Shown one piece after another: positions 1 to 11,743 of a stretch of 64,000 bases of DNA. The stretch is from assembly GCA_947846985.1 (NCBI GenBank), contig CANTUZ010000027.1:3888877-3952876 (forward strand), given 5' to 3'. The position numbers and the translations under genes were made by a program. The notes beneath the pieces were generated by a model that was not told where the DNA came from, did no database searches, and saw nothing but the letters and a program-made list of their open reading frames with translations. Origin of the DNA: Fratercula arctica. Its lineage: Eukaryota > Chordata > Aves > Charadriiformes > Alcidae. Within the stretch, counting starts at the first letter, position 1. The number at the start of each line of letters is the position of its first letter.

Positions 1-3000
1 GTTCCCAGAGAGCTTTAGAAGAAGCCACAGTTTTCCCGCATGGCTCCTTAGGCGTGGCAGGATGGTCCAGACATATGGTGATTTTTCAGGCCGGCCCTGG
101 GAAGAATAAGAAACGGTGCTTTGGAGGCTGAATGCTCCACCAAAGCCCGGAGCCCCAAGGTCTGTGGGGCAATGCAAGCGGTTCCCAGACAGCTTTAGAA
201 GAAGCCACAGTTTTCCCTCATGGCTCCTTGCGCATGGCAGGAAGGTCCGGACATATGGTAATTTCTCAGGCTGGCCCTGGGGCGAGTGAAAAAGGGTTGT
301 TTAGAGGCTGAAGGCTCCAGGAAAGCCCGGAGCCCCAAGGTCTGTGGGGCAATACAAGTGGTTCCCAGACACCTTTAGAAGAAGCCACAGTTTTCCCTCA
401 TGGCTCCTTGGGCGTGGCAGGAAGGTGCGGACATTTGCTATTTTTGAGGCCGGCCCTGGGGCGACTAAGAAAGGTTGCCTTTGAGGATGAAGGTGCCAGG
501 AAAGCATGGAGACCCCAGGTCTGTGGGCAATGCAAGCGGTTCCCAGAGATCTTTAGAAGAAGCCACAGTTTTCCCTCATGGCTCCTTGGGTGTGGCATCA
601 ATCTCCAGACATGTGGTAATTTTTGAGGCCGGGCCTGGGGCAAGTGAAAAAGGGTTGTTTGGAGGCTGAAGTCTCCAGGAAAGCCCGGAGCCCCAAGGTC
701 TGTGGGGCAATGCAAGCGGTTCCCAGAGAGCTTTAGAAGAAGCCACAGTTTTCCCTCATGGTTCCTTAGGCGTGCCAGGAAGGTCCAGACATATGGTGAT
801 TTTTGAGGCCTGCCCTGGGACGAATAAGAAACGGTGCTTTGGAGGCTGAATGCTCCACCAAAGCCCGGAGCCCCAAGGTCTGTGGGGCAATGCAAGCGGT
901 TCCCAGAGATCTTTAGAAGAAGCCACTGTTTTCCCTCATGGCTCCTTGGGCGTGGCATCAATCTCCAGACATGAGGTCAGGTTTGACGCCGGCCCTGGGG
1001 CGAGTCAGAAAGTGTCTTTCTGAGGCTGAAGGCTCCAGGAAAGCCCGTAGCCCCAAGGTCTGTGGGGCAATGCAAGCGGTTCCCAGACAGCTTTAGAAGA
1101 AGCCACTGTTTGCCCTCCTGGCTCCTTGGGCGTGGCAGCAAGGTTCAGACATATGGTAATTTTTGAGGACAGCTGTGGGGGGAGTGTAGAATGGTTGTTT
1201 TGAGGCTGAAGGCTCCAGGAAAGCCCTGTGCCCGAAAGTCTGTGGGGCAAAGTAAGCGGTTCCCAGACAGCTTTAGAAGAAGCCACAGTTTTCCCTCATG
1301 GCTCCTTGGCATGGCAGCCATCTGCAGACATGTGGTAATTTCTCAGGCTGGCCCTGGGGCAAGAGGGAAAGGGTGCTTTGGAGGCTGAAGGCTCCAGGAA
1401 AGCCCGGAGCCCCAAGGTCTGTGGGGCAATGCAAGCGGTTCCCAGAGAGCTTTAGAAAAAGCCACAGTTTTCCCTCATGGCTCCTTGGGCGTGGCATCAA
1501 TCTCCAGACATGTGGTAATTTTTGAGGCCGGGCCTGGGGCGAGTGAAAAAGGGTTGTTTGGAGGCTGAAGGCTCCAGGAAAGCCCGGAGCCCCAAGGTCT
1601 GTGGGGCAATGCAAGCGGTTCCCAGACAGCTTTAGAAGAAGCCACTGTTTTCCCTCATGGTTCCTTGGGCGTGGCAGGAAGCTGCGGACATTTGCTATTT
1701 TTGAGGCCGGCCCTGGAGCAACTAAGAAAGGTTGCTTTTGAGGATGAAGGCGCCAGGAAAGCATGGAGACCCCAGGTCTGTGGGGCAATGGAAGCGGTTT
1801 CCAGATAGCTTTAGAAGAAGCCACTGTTTTCCCTCATGGCTCCTTGGGCATGGCAGGAAGGTCCGGACATTTGCTATTTCTGAGGCCGGCCCTGGGGCAA
1901 CTAAGAAAGGGTGCCTTTGAGGATGAAGGCGCCAGGAAAGCCTGGAGCCCCAAGGTCTGTGGGGCAATGGAAGCGGTTCCCAGAGAGCTTTAGAAGAAGC
2001 CACAGTTTTCCCTCATGGTTCCGTAGGCGTGGCAGGAAGGTCCAGAGATATGGTGATTTTTAAGGCCAGCCCTGGGACGAGTAAGAAACGGTGCTTTGGA
2101 GGCTGAATGCTCCACCAAAGCCCGGAGCCCCAAGGTCTGTGGGGCAATGCAAGCGGTTCCCAGACAGCTTTAGAAGAAGCCACTGTTTTCCCTCATGGCT
2201 CCTTGGGCATGGCAGGAAGGTCCGGACATATGGTAATTTTTGAGGACGGCTGTGGGGGGAGTGCAGAATGGTTGTTTTGAGGCTGAAGACTCCAGGAAAG
2301 CCCTGTGCCCGAAAGTCTGTGGGGCAAAGTAAGCGGTTCCCAGACAGCTTTAGAAGAAGCCACAGTTTTCCCTCATGGCTCCTTGGCATGGCAGCCATCT
2401 GCAGACATGTGGTAATTTCTCAGGCTGGCCCTGGGGCAAGAGGAAAGGGTGCTTTGGAGGGTGAAGGCTCCAGGAAAGCCCGGAGCCCCAAGGTCTGTGG
2501 GCAATGCAAGCGGTTCCCAGAGAGCTTTAGAAAAAGCCACAGTTTTCCCTCATGGCTCCTTGGGCGTGGCAGGAAGGTGCGGACATTGCTATTTTTGAGG
2601 CCGGCCCTGGGGCGACTAAGAAAGGGTGCCTTTGAGGCTGAAGGCGCCAGGAAAGCATGGAGCCCCAAGGTCTGTGGGGCAATGGAAGCGGTTCCCAGAG
2701 AGCTTTAGAAGAAGCCACAGTTTTCCCTCATGGTCTCCTTAGGCATGGCAGCCAGTCGCAGACATGTGGTAATTTTCTCAGGCTGGCCCTGGGCAAGAGG
2801 AGAAGGGTGCTTTGGAGGCTGAAGGCTCCAGGAAAGCCCGGAGCCCCAAGGTCTGTGGGGCAATGCAAGCGGTTCCCAGAGAGCTTTAGAAGAAAGCCAC
2901 AGTTTTCCCTCATGGCTCCTGGGCCGTGGCAGGAAGGTCCAGACATATGGTATTTTTGAGGCCGGCCCTGGGACGACTAAGAAACGGTGCTTTGGAGGCT

Positions 3001-3231
3001 GAAGGCTCCAGGAAAGCCCGGAGCCCCAAGGTCTGTGGGGCAATGCAAGCGGTTCCCAGAGAGCTTTAGAAGAAGCCACAGTTTTCCCTCATGGCTCCTT
3101 GGGCGTGGCATCAATGTCCAGACATGTGGTACTTTTTGAGGCCGGGCCTGGGACGAGTGAAAAAGGGTTGTTTTGAGGCTGAAGGCTCCAGGAAAGCCCG
3201 GAGCCCCAAGGTCTGTGGGGCAATGCAAGCG

Positions 3232-3967
3232 GTTCCCAGAGAGCTTTAGAAAAAGCCACAGTTTTCCCTCATGGCTCCTTGGTCATGGCAGGAAGGTCCA
3301 GGACATTTGCGTATTTCTTGAGGCCTGGCCCTGGGCGACTAAGAAAGGGTGCTTTGGAGGCTGAAGGGCTCCAGGAAAGCCTGGAGCCCCAAGGTCTGTG
3401 GGGCAATGCAAGCGGTTCCCAGAGAGCTTTAGAAGAAAGCCACAGTTTTTCCCTCATGGCTCCTTCTGGCGTGGCAGCAAGGTTCCAGACATAGTGGTAA
3501 TTTTTGAGGACGGCTGCTGGGGCGAAGTGAAAATGGGTTGTTTTGAGGCTGAAGCTCCAGGAAAGCCCTGTGACCCGAAAGTCTGTGGGGCAATGCAAGC
3601 GGTTCCCCAGACGAGCTTTAGAAGAAGCCACAGTTTTCCTCATGGCTCCTTGGGCAGTGGCAGCATCGTGCAGACATGTGGTACTTTCGCAGGCTCGGCC
3701 CTGGGGCAAGAGGGAAAGGGTGCTTTGGAGGCTGAAGGCTCCAGGAAAGCCCGGAGCCCCAAGGTCTGTGGGGCAATGCAAGCGGTTCCCAGAGAGCTTT
3801 AGAAGAAGCCACATTTTTCCCTCATGGCTTCCTTAGGCGCTGGGCAGCAAGCTGCAGACATATGGTGAATTTTGGAGGCCGGCTGGGGCGAATAAGAAAC
3901 GGTTGTTTTGAAGGCTGAATGCTCCAGCAAAGCCCTGTGCCCGAAAGTCTGTGGGGCAATGCAAGCG
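3232..3967. repeat. Indel-rich monomers (183-187 bp)
   Basis: Four consecutive monomers starting at 3232, 3415, 3602 and 3785 measure 183, 187, 183 and 183 bp instead of 179-180. The excess comes from single inserted bases scattered across otherwise conserved positions, such as an extra C in the start motif at 3602 (GGTTCCCCAG). Many isolated one-base insertions in a tight cluster are more typical of poor consensus than of biology. Confidence 0.8.
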
Positions 3968-5767
3968 GTTCCCAGACAGCTTTAGAAGAAGCCACAGTTT
4001 TCCCTCATGGCTCCTTGGGCGTGGCATCAATCTCCAGACATGTGGTAATTTTTGAGGCCGGGCCTGGGGCAAGTGAAAAAGGGTGTTTTGAGGCTGAAGG
4101 CTCCAGGAAGCCAGGAGCCCCAAGGTCTGTGGGGCAATGCAAGCGGTTCCCAGAGAGCTTTAGAAGAAGCCACAGTTTTCCCTCATGGTTCCTTAGGCCT
4201 GGCAGGAAGGTCCAGACATATGGTGATTTTGGAGGCCGGCCCTGGGACGAATAAGAAACGGTGCTTTGGAGGCTGAATGCTCCACCAAAGCCCGGAGCCC
4301 CAAGGTCTGTGGGGCAATGCAAGCGGTTCCCAGACAGCTTTAGAAGAAGCCACAGTTTTCCCTCATGGCTCCTTGGGCGTGGCATGCAAGTCCAGGGACA
4401 TGTGGTATTTTTGAGGCCGGCCCTGGGGCAAGTAGAAAAGGGTGCTTTGGAGGGCTGAAGGCTCCAGGAAAGCCCGGAGCCCCAAGGTCTGTGGGGCAAT
4501 GCAAGCGGTTCCCAGAGAGCTTTAGAAGAAGCCACAGTTTTCCCTCATGGCTCCTTAGGCCGTGGCAGCAATGTCAGACATATGGTAATTTTTGGAGGCC
4601 GGCCCTGGGGCGAATAAGAAAGGGTGCTTTGGAGGCTGAATGCTCCAGGAAAGCCCGGAGCCCCAAGGTCTGTGGGGCAATGCAAGCGGTTCCCAGAGAG
4701 CTTTAGAAGAAGCCACAGTTTTCCCTCATGGCTCCTTGGGCATGGCAGGAAGGTCCAGACATGTGGTAATTTTTGAGGCCGGCCCTGGGGCAAGTAAGAA
4801 AGGGTGCTTTGGAGGCTGAAGGCTCCAGGAAAGCCCGGAGCCCCAAGGTCTGTGGGGCAATGCAAGCGGTTCCCAGAGAGCTTTAGAAGAAGCCACAGTT
4901 TTCCCTCATGGTTCCTTAGGCCTGGCAGGAAGGTCCAGACATATGGTGAATTTTTGGAGGCCGGCCTGGGGGAAGTGAAGAAACGGTGCTTTGAGGCTGA
5001 AGGCTCCAGGAAAGCCTGTGCCCGAAAGGTCTGTGGGGCAATGCAAGCGGTTCCCAGAGAGCTTTAGAAGAAGCCACAGTTTTCCCTCATGGCTCCTTGG
5101 CATGGCAGCCATCTGCAGACATGTGGTAATTTCTCAGGCTGGCCCTGGGGCAAGAGGGAAAGGGTGCTTTGGAGGCTGAAGGCTCCAGGAAAGCCCGGAG
5201 CCCCAAGGTCTGTGGGGCAATGCAAGCGGTTCCCAGAGAGCTTTAGAAGAAGCCACAGTTTTCCCTCCTGGTTCCTTAGGCGTGGCAGGAAAGTGCAGAC
5301 ATATGGTGATTTTGGAGGCCGGCCCTGGGACGAATAAGAAACGGTGCTTTGGAGGCTGAATGCTCCACCAAAGCCCGGAGCCCCAAGGTCTGTGGGGCAA
5401 TGCAAGCGGTTCCCAGACAGCTTTAGAAGAAGCCACAGTTTTCCCTCACGGCTCCTTGGGCATGGCAGGAAGGTCCGGACATTTGCTATTTTTGAGGCCG
5501 TCCCTGGGGCGACTAAGAAAGGGTGCTTTGGAGGCTGAAGGCTCCAGGAAAGCCTGGAGCCCCAAGGTCTGTGGGGCAATGCAAGCGGTTCCCAGAGAGC
5601 TTTAGAAGAAGCCACAGTTTTCCCTCATGGCTCCTTGGCATGGCATGCATCTGCAGACATAGTGGTAATTTCTTCAGGCTGGCCCTGGGGGAAGAGGGAA
5701 AGGGTGCTTTGGAGGCTGAAGCTCCAGGAAAGCCCGGAGCCCCAAGGTCTGTGGGGCAATGCAAGCG

Positions 5768-6712
5768 GTTCCCAGAGAGCTTTAGAAGAAGCCACAGTTT
5801 TCCCTCATGGATCCTTCTAGGCCTGGCAGGCAAGGTCCAGACATATGGTGATTTTTGGAGGACGGCTGGAGGGGAGTGCAAGAATGGTTGCTTTGGGAGG
5901 CTGAATGTTCCAGGAAACGCCCGGTGAGCCCTGAAAGGTCTGTCGGGGGCAAATGTAAGCGGTTCCCACAGAGCTTTAGAAGAAGCCACAGTTTTCCCTC
6001 ATGGCTCCTATGGCATGGCAGGACCAGGTCAGCGACATATGGTGTATTTCTCGGAGGCCGGCCCTGGGGACGAATAAGGGAAAGGGTGCTTTGGAGGCTG
6101 AATGCTACACAAAGCCCGTGAGCCCCAAGGTCTGTGGGGCAATGCAAGCGGTTCCCAGAGAGCTTATAGAAGAAAGCCACAGTTTTCCCTCATCGGCTCC
6201 TTGGGCATAGGCAGGCAAGCGCCAGGGACATTTGCTATTTTTGAGGCCGGGCACTGGGGCAAGTGACTAAGAAAGGGTTGCTTTGGAGGCTGAAGGGATC
6301 CAGGAAAGCCCAAGGAGCCCCAAGGTCTGTGGGGCAATGCAAGCGGTTCCCAGAGAGCTTTAGAAGAAGCCACAGTTTTCCCTCATGGCTCCTTGGCCGT
6401 GGCAGCCATCTCCAGACATAGTGGTAATTTTCTCAGGCTGGCCCTGGGGCAAGAGGGAAAGGGTGCTTTTGGAGGCTGAAGGCTCCAGGAAAGCCCTGGA
6501 GCCCCAAGGTCTGTGGGGCAATGCAAGCGGTTCCCAGAGAGCTTTAGAAGAAGCCACAGTTTTCCCTCCTGGTTCCTTAGGCGTGGCAGGAAAGTGCAGA
6601 CATATGGTGATTTTGGAGGCCGGCCCTGGGACGAATAAGAAACGGGTGCTTTGGAGGCTGAATGCTCCAGCCAAAGCCCAGGAGCCCCAAGGTCTGTGGG
6701 GCAATGCAAGCG
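5768..6712. repeat. Abnormally long monomers (183-195 bp)
   Basis: Monomers starting at 5768, 5962, 6151, 6346 and 6530 measure 194, 189, 195, 184 and 183 bp, then length returns to normal at 6713. Added bases are spread singly through the units rather than forming one block. At about 6258 the string GGGGCAAGTGACTAAGAAA reads like the class A/C version (CAAGTGAGAAA) and the class D version (CGACTAAGAAA) laid on top of each other. This is what a consensus built from different repeat copies would give. A true recombinant with many indels is the alternative. Confidence 0.8.
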
Positions 6713-9586
6713 GTTCCCAGAGATCTTTAGAAGAAGCCACAGTTTTCCCTCATGGCTCCTTGGGCGTGGCATCAATCTCCAGACATGTGGTAATTTTTGA
6801 GGCCGGGCCTGGGGCAAGTGAAAAAGGGTTGTTTTGAGGCTGAAGGCTCCAGGAAAGCCCGGAGCCCCAAGGTCTGTGGGGCAATGCAAGCGGTTCCCAG
6901 AGAGCTTTAGAAGAAGCCACAGTTTTCCCTCATGGATCCTTAGGCCTGGCAGGAAGGTCCAGACATATGGTGATTTTGGAGGCCGGCCCTGGGACGAATA
7001 AGAAACGGTGCTTTGGAGGCTGAATGCTCCACTAAAGCCCGGAGCCCCAAGGTCTGTGGGGCAATGCAAGCGGTTCCCAGAGAGCTTTAGAAGAAGCCAC
7101 AGTTTTCCCTCATGGTTCCTTAGGCCTGGCAGGAAGGTCCAGACATATGGTGATTTTGGAGGCCGGTCCTGGGACGAATAAGAAACGGTGCTTTGGAGGC
7201 TGAATGCTCCACCAAAGCCCGGAGCCCCAAGGTCTGTGGGGCAATGCAAGCGGTTCCCAGACAGCTTTAGAAGAAGCCACAGTTTTCTCTCATGGCTCCT
7301 TGGGCATGGCAGGAAGGTCCGGACATTTGCTATTTTTGAGGCCGGCCCTGGGGAGACTAAGAAAGGGTGCTTTGGAGGCTGAAGGCTCCAGGAAAGCCTG
7401 GAGCCCCAAGGTCTGTGGGGCAATGCAAGCGGTTCCCAGAGAGCTTTAGAAGAAGCCACAGTTTTCCCTCATGGATCCTTCTACGTGGCAGCAAGGTTCA
7501 GACATATGGTAATTTTTGAGGACGGCTGTGGGGGGAGTGCAGAATGGTTGTTTTGAGGCTGAAGACTCCAGGAAAGCCCTGTGCCCGAAAGTCTGTGGGG
7601 CAAAGTAAGCGGTTCCCAGACAGCTTTAGAAGAAGCCACAGTTTTCCCTCATGGCTCCTTGGCATGGCAGCCATCTGCAGACATGTGGTAATTTCTCAGG
7701 CTGGCCCTGGGGCAAGAGGGAAAGGGTGCTTTGGAGGCTGAAGGCTCCAGGAAAGCCCGGAGCCCCAAGGTCTGTGGGGCAATGCAAGCGGTTCCCAGAG
7801 AGCTTTAGAAGAAGCCACAGTTTTCCCTCATGGCTCCTTGGGCGAGGCATCAATCTCCAGACATGTGGTAATTTTTGAGGCCGGGCCTGGGGCAAGTGAA
7901 AAAGGGTTGTTTTGAGGCTGAAGGCTCCAGGAAAGCCCTGTGCCCGAAAGTCTGTGGGGCAATGCAAGCGGTTCCCAGACAGCTTTAGAAGAAGCCACAG
8001 TTTTCCCTCATGGCTCCTTGGCACGGCAGCCATCTGCAGACATGTGGTAATTTCTCAGGCTGGCCCTGGGGCAAGAGGGAAAGGGTGCTTTGGAGGCTGA
8101 AGGCTCCAGGAAAGCCCGGAGCCCCAAGGTCTGTGGGGCAATGCAAGCGGTTCCCAGAGAGCTTTAGAAGAAGCCACAGTTTTCCCTCCTGGCTCCTTAG
8201 GCGTGGCAGGAAAGTGCAGACATATGGTGATTTTGGAGGCCGGCCCTGGGACGAATAAGAAACGGTGCTTTGGAGGCTGAATGCTCCACCAAAGCCCAGA
8301 GCCCCAAGGTCTGTGGGGCAATGCAAGCGGTTCCCAGAGATCTTTAGAAGAAGCCACAGTTTTCCCTCATGGCTCCTTGGGCGTGGCATCAATGTCCAGA
8401 CATGTGGTAATTTTTGAGGCCGGGCCTGGGGCAAGTGAAAAAGGGTTGTTTTGAGGCTGAAGGCTCCAGGAAAGCCCGGAGCCCCAAGGTCTGTGGGGCA
8501 ATGCAAGCGGTTCCCAGAGAGCTTTAGAAGAAGCCACAGTTTTCCCTCATGGTTCCTTAGGCCTGGCAGGAAGGTCCAGACATATGGTGATTTTGGAGGC
8601 CGGTCCTGGGACGAATAAGAAACGGTGCTTTGGAGGCTGAATGCTCCACCAAAGCCCGGAGCCCCAAGGTCTGTGGGGCAATGCAAGCGGTTCCCAGACA
8701 GCTTTAGAAGAAGCCACTGTTTTCCCTCATGGCTCCTTGGGCATGGCAGGAAGGTCCGGACATTTGCTATTTTTGAGGCCGGCCCTGGGGCGACTAAGAA
8801 AGGGTGCTTTGGAGGCTGAAGGCTCCAGGAAAGCCTGGAGCCCCAAGGTCTGTGGGGCAATGCAAGCGGTTCCCAGAGAGCTTTAGAAGAAGCCACAGTT
8901 TTCCCTCATGGCTCCTTGGCATGGCTGCCATCTGCAGACATGTGGTAATTTCTCAGGCTGGCCCTGGGGCAAGAGGGAAAGGGTGCTTTGGAGGCTGAAG
9001 GCTCCAGAAAAAGCCCAGAGCCCCAAGGTCTGTGGGGCAATGCAAGCGGTTCCCAGAGAGCTTTAGAAGAAGCCACTGTTTGCCCTCCTGGTTCCTTAGG
9101 CGTGGCAAGGAAGTCCAGACATATGGTGATTTTTGAGGCCGGCCCTGGGACGAATAAGAAACGGTGCTTTGGAGGCTGAATGCTCCAGGAAAGCCCGGAG
9201 CCCCAAGGTCTGTGGGGCAATGCAAGCGGTTCCCAGAGAGCTTTAGAAAAAGCCACAGTTTTCCCTCATGGCTCCTTGGGCGTGGCAGCAAGGTCCAGAC
9301 ATTTGCTATTTTTGAGGCCGGCCCTGGGGCAAGTGAAAAAGGGTGCTTTGGAGGCTGAATGCTCCACCAAAGCCCGGAGCCCCAAGGTCTGTGGGGCAAT
9401 GCAAGCGGTTCCCAGAGAGCTTTAGAAGAAGCCACAGTTTTCCCTCATGGTTCCTTAGGCGTGGCAGGAAGGTCCAGACATATGGTGATTTTGGAGGCCG
9501 GCCTGGGACGAATAAGAAACGGTGCTTTGGAGGCTGAATGCTCCACCAAAGCCCGGAGCCCCAAGGTCTGTGGGGCAATGCAAGCG

Positions 9587-9765
9587 GTTCCCAGACAGCT
9601 TTAGAAGAAGCCACAGTTTTCCCTCATGGCTCCTTGGGCATGGCAGGAAGGTCCGGACATTTGCTATTTTTGAGGCCGGCCCTGGGGAGACTAAGAAAGG
9701 GTGCTTTGGAGGCTGAAGGCTCCAGGAAAGCCTGGAGCCCCAAGGTCTGTGGGGCAATGCAAGCG
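9587..9765. repeat. Class D monomer (type example)
   Basis: Class D is recognised by GGACATTTGCTATTTTTGAG in the variable middle followed by GACTAAGAAAGG. Most copies carry GGCCGGCC, an FseI recognition site. In the middle and right parts of the array it is usually followed by TGCCTTTGAGGATGAAGGCG. The next copy in phase with this one is 11744-11922, 2157 bp downstream. Confidence 0.8.
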
Positions 9766-9945
9766 GTTCCCAGAGAGCTTTAGAAGAAGCCACAGTTTTC
9801 CCTCATGGCTCCTTCTACGTGGCAGCAAGGTTCAGACATATGGTAATTTTTGAGGACGGCTGTGGGGGGAGTGCAGAATGGTTGTTTTGAGGCTGAAGAC
9901 TCCAGGAAAGCCCTGTGCCCGAAAGTCTGTGGGGCAAAGTAAGCG
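9766..9945. repeat. Class E monomer (type example)
   Basis: Class E carries GGCAGCAAGGTTCAGACATA, then GGACGGCTGTGGGGGGAGTG (left domain; GGATGGCTG elsewhere) and AGAATGGTTGTTTTGAGGCT. It lacks the FseI site of B, D and F. Its tail usually reads GGGGCAAAGTAAGCGG where other classes read GGGGCAATGCAAGCGG. This tail is nearly always directly followed by a class A monomer (for example A at 1259, 7612, 9946, 12103, 22185, 23799 and 33679), so E-A behaves as a linked pair. Confidence 0.8.
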
Positions 9946-10124
9946 GTTCCCAGACAGCTTTAGAAGAAGCCACAGTTTTCCCTCATGGCTCCTTGGCATG
10001 GCAGCCATCTGCAGACATGTGGTAATTTCTCAGGCTGGCCCTGGGGCAAGAGGGAAAGGGTGCTTTGGAGGCTGAAGGCTCCAGGAAAGCCCGGAGCCCC
10101 AAGGTCTGTGGGGCAATGCAAGCG
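9946..10124. repeat. Class A monomer (type example)
   Basis: Class A carries GGCAGCCATCTGCAGACATG in the middle and TTTCTCAGGCTGGCCCTGGG after it. The GGCTGGCC here matches the GGCCGGCC of classes B, D and F with CpG changed to TpG. Left-domain copies continue CAAGAGGGAAAGGG, while middle-domain copies often continue CAAGTGAGAAAGGG with GGAGGGTGAAGG. About thirty recognisable A copies occur between 1.3 and 33.9 kb. Confidence 0.8.
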
Positions 10125-10304
10125 GTTCCCAGAGAGCTTTAGAAGAAGCCACAGTTTTCCCTCCTGGTTCCTTAGGCGTGGCAGGAAAGTGCAGACATAT
10201 GGTGATTTTGGAGGCCGGCCCTGGGACGAATAAGAAACGGTGCTTTGGAGGCTGAATGCTCCACCAAAGCCCGGAGCCCCAAGGTCTGTGGGGCAATGCA
10301 AGCG
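10125..10304. repeat. Class B2 monomer (type example)
   Basis: B2 is a sub-variant of B with CCCTCCTGGTTCC in place of CCCTCATGG and GGAAAGTGCAGACATATGG in place of GGAAGGTCCAGACATATGG. It keeps the FseI site GGCCGGCC and ends with GCTCCACCAAAGCCC like other B units. It always sits between A and C in the pentamers at 9946, 10845, 12103 and 13001. Confidence 0.75.
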
Positions 10305-10484
10305 GTTCCCAGAGATCTTTAGAAGAAGCCACAGTTTTCCCTCATGGCTCCTTGGGCGTGGCATCAATGTCCAGACATGTGGTAATTTTTGAGGCCGGGC
10401 CTGGGGCAAGTGAAAAAGGGTTGTTTTCAGGCTGAAGGCTCCAGGAAAGCCCGGAGCCCCAAGGTCTGTGGGGCAATGCAAGCG
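10305..10484. repeat. Class C monomer (type example)
   Basis: Class C carries GGCATCAATGTCCAGACATG (or CATCAATCTCC) and GAGGCCGGGCCTGGGGC. It therefore has no FseI site, because GGCCGGGC replaces GGCCGGCC. It continues with GTGAAAAAGGGTTGTTTT. The base before this is usually CAA in the left domain and CGA in the middle domain. Confidence 0.75.
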
Positions 10485-10664
10485 GTTCCCAGAGAGCTTT
10501 AGAAGAAGCCACAGTTTTCCCTCATGGTTCCTTAGGCCTGGCAGGAAGGTCCAGACATATGGTGATTTTGGAGGCCGGTCCTGGGACGAATAAGAAACGG
10601 TGCTTTGGAGGCTGAATGCTCCACCAAAGCCCGGAGCCCCAAGGTCTGTGGGGCAATGCAAGCG
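10485..10664. repeat. Class B monomer (type example)
   Basis: Class B carries CCTTAGGC, GGAAGGTCCAGACATATGG (NdeI site CATATG), a GGCCGGCC or GGCCGGTC core, CTGGGACGAATAAGAAACGG, and GAATGCTCCACCAAAGCCC. The pentamer version has GGCCGGTCC, which breaks the FseI site. Middle-domain B copies instead read ACGAGTAAGAAAGGG. Confidence 0.8.
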
Positions 10665-10844
10665 GTTCCCAGAGAGCTTTAGAAGAAGCCACAGTTTTCC
10701 CTCATGGTTCCTTAGGCCTGGCAGGAAGGTCCAGACATATGGTGATTTTGGAGGCCGGTCCTGGGACGAATAAGAAACGGTGCTTTGGAGGCTGAAGGCT
10801 CCAGGAAAGCCTGGAGCCCCAAGGTCTGTGGGGCAATGCAAGCG

Positions 10845-11743
10845 GTTCCCAGAGAGCTTTAGAAGAAGCCACAGTTTTCCCTCATGGCTCCTTGGCATGG
10901 CAGCCATCTGCAGACATGTGGTAATTTCTCAGGCTGGCCCTGGGGCAAGAGGGAAAGGGTGCTTTGGAGGCTGAAGGCTCCAGGAAAGCCTGGAGCCCCA
11001 AGGTCTGTGGGGCAATGCAAGCGGTTCCCAGAGAGCTTTAGAAGAAGCCACAGTTTTCCCTCCTGGTTCCTTAGGCGTGGCAGGAAAGTGCAGACATATG
11101 GTGATTTTGGAGGCCGGCCCTGGGACGAATAAGAAACGGTGCTTTGGAGGCTGAATGCTCCACCAAAGCCCGGAGCCCCAAGGTCTGTGGGGCAATGCAA
11201 GCGGTTCCCAGAGATCTTTAGAAGAAGCCACAGTTTTCCCTCATGGCTCCTTGGGCGTGGCATCAATGTCCAGACATGTGGTAATTTTTGAGGCCGGGCC
11301 TGGGGCAAGTGAAAAAGGGTTGTTTTCAGGCTGAAGGCTCCAGGAAAGCCCGGAGCCCCAAGGTCTGTGGGGCAATGCAAGCGGTTCCCAGAGAGCTTTA
11401 GAAGAAGCCACAGTTTTCCCTCATGGTTCCTTAGGCCTGGCAGGAAGGTCCAGACATATGGTGATTTTGGAGGCCGGTCCTGGGACGAATAAGAAACGGT
11501 GCTTTGGAGGCTGAATGCTCCACCAAAGCCCGGAGCCCCAAGGTCTGTGGGGCAATGCAAGCGGTTCCCAGAGAGCTTTAGAAGAAGCCACAGTTTTCCC
11601 TCATGGTTCCTTAGGCCTGGCAGGAAGGTCCAGACATATGGTGATTTTGGAGGCCGGTCCTGGGACGAATAAGAAACGGTGCTTTGGAGGCTGAATGCTC
11701 CACCAAAGCCCGGAGCCCCAAGGTCTGTGGGGCAATGCAAGCG
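10845..11743. repeat. 5-monomer higher-order repeat A-B2-C-B-B, copy 2 (899 bp)
   Basis: Monomers start at 10845, 11024, 11204, 11384 and 11564. The class order and length match the copy at 9946. It lies directly head-to-tail with that copy, so this pair is a tandem duplication of a pentamer. It is followed by D-E at 11744. Confidence 0.85.

Larger units (their letters stand above)
9946..10844. repeat. 5-monomer higher-order repeat A-B2-C-B-B, copy 1 (899 bp)
   Basis: Five monomers (starts 9946, 10125, 10305, 10485, 10665) form one pentamer. The same order restarts at 10845 and at 12103. By eye copies 1 and 2 differ at only a few bases, for example CCCGGAGCCCC against CCTGGAGCCCC at the end of the A monomer. 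Much greater similarity between pentamers than between neighbouring monomers is the defining sign of a higher-order repeat. Confidence 0.85.
9587..11743. repeat. 12-monomer higher-order repeat, 2157 bp
   Basis: Monomer classes run D (9587), E (9766), A (9946), B2 (10125), C (10305), B (10485), B (10665), A (10845), B2 (11024), C (11204), B (11384), B (11564). The next D starts at 11744, giving a 2157 bp period, and the following copy begins with the same D-E-A-B2-C-B order. The 12-mer is itself built from a D-E pair plus two A-B2-C-B-B pentamers. A related D-E-A start occurs at 7253, 7432 and 7612. This is the clearest higher-order repeat in array 1. Confidence 0.85.
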
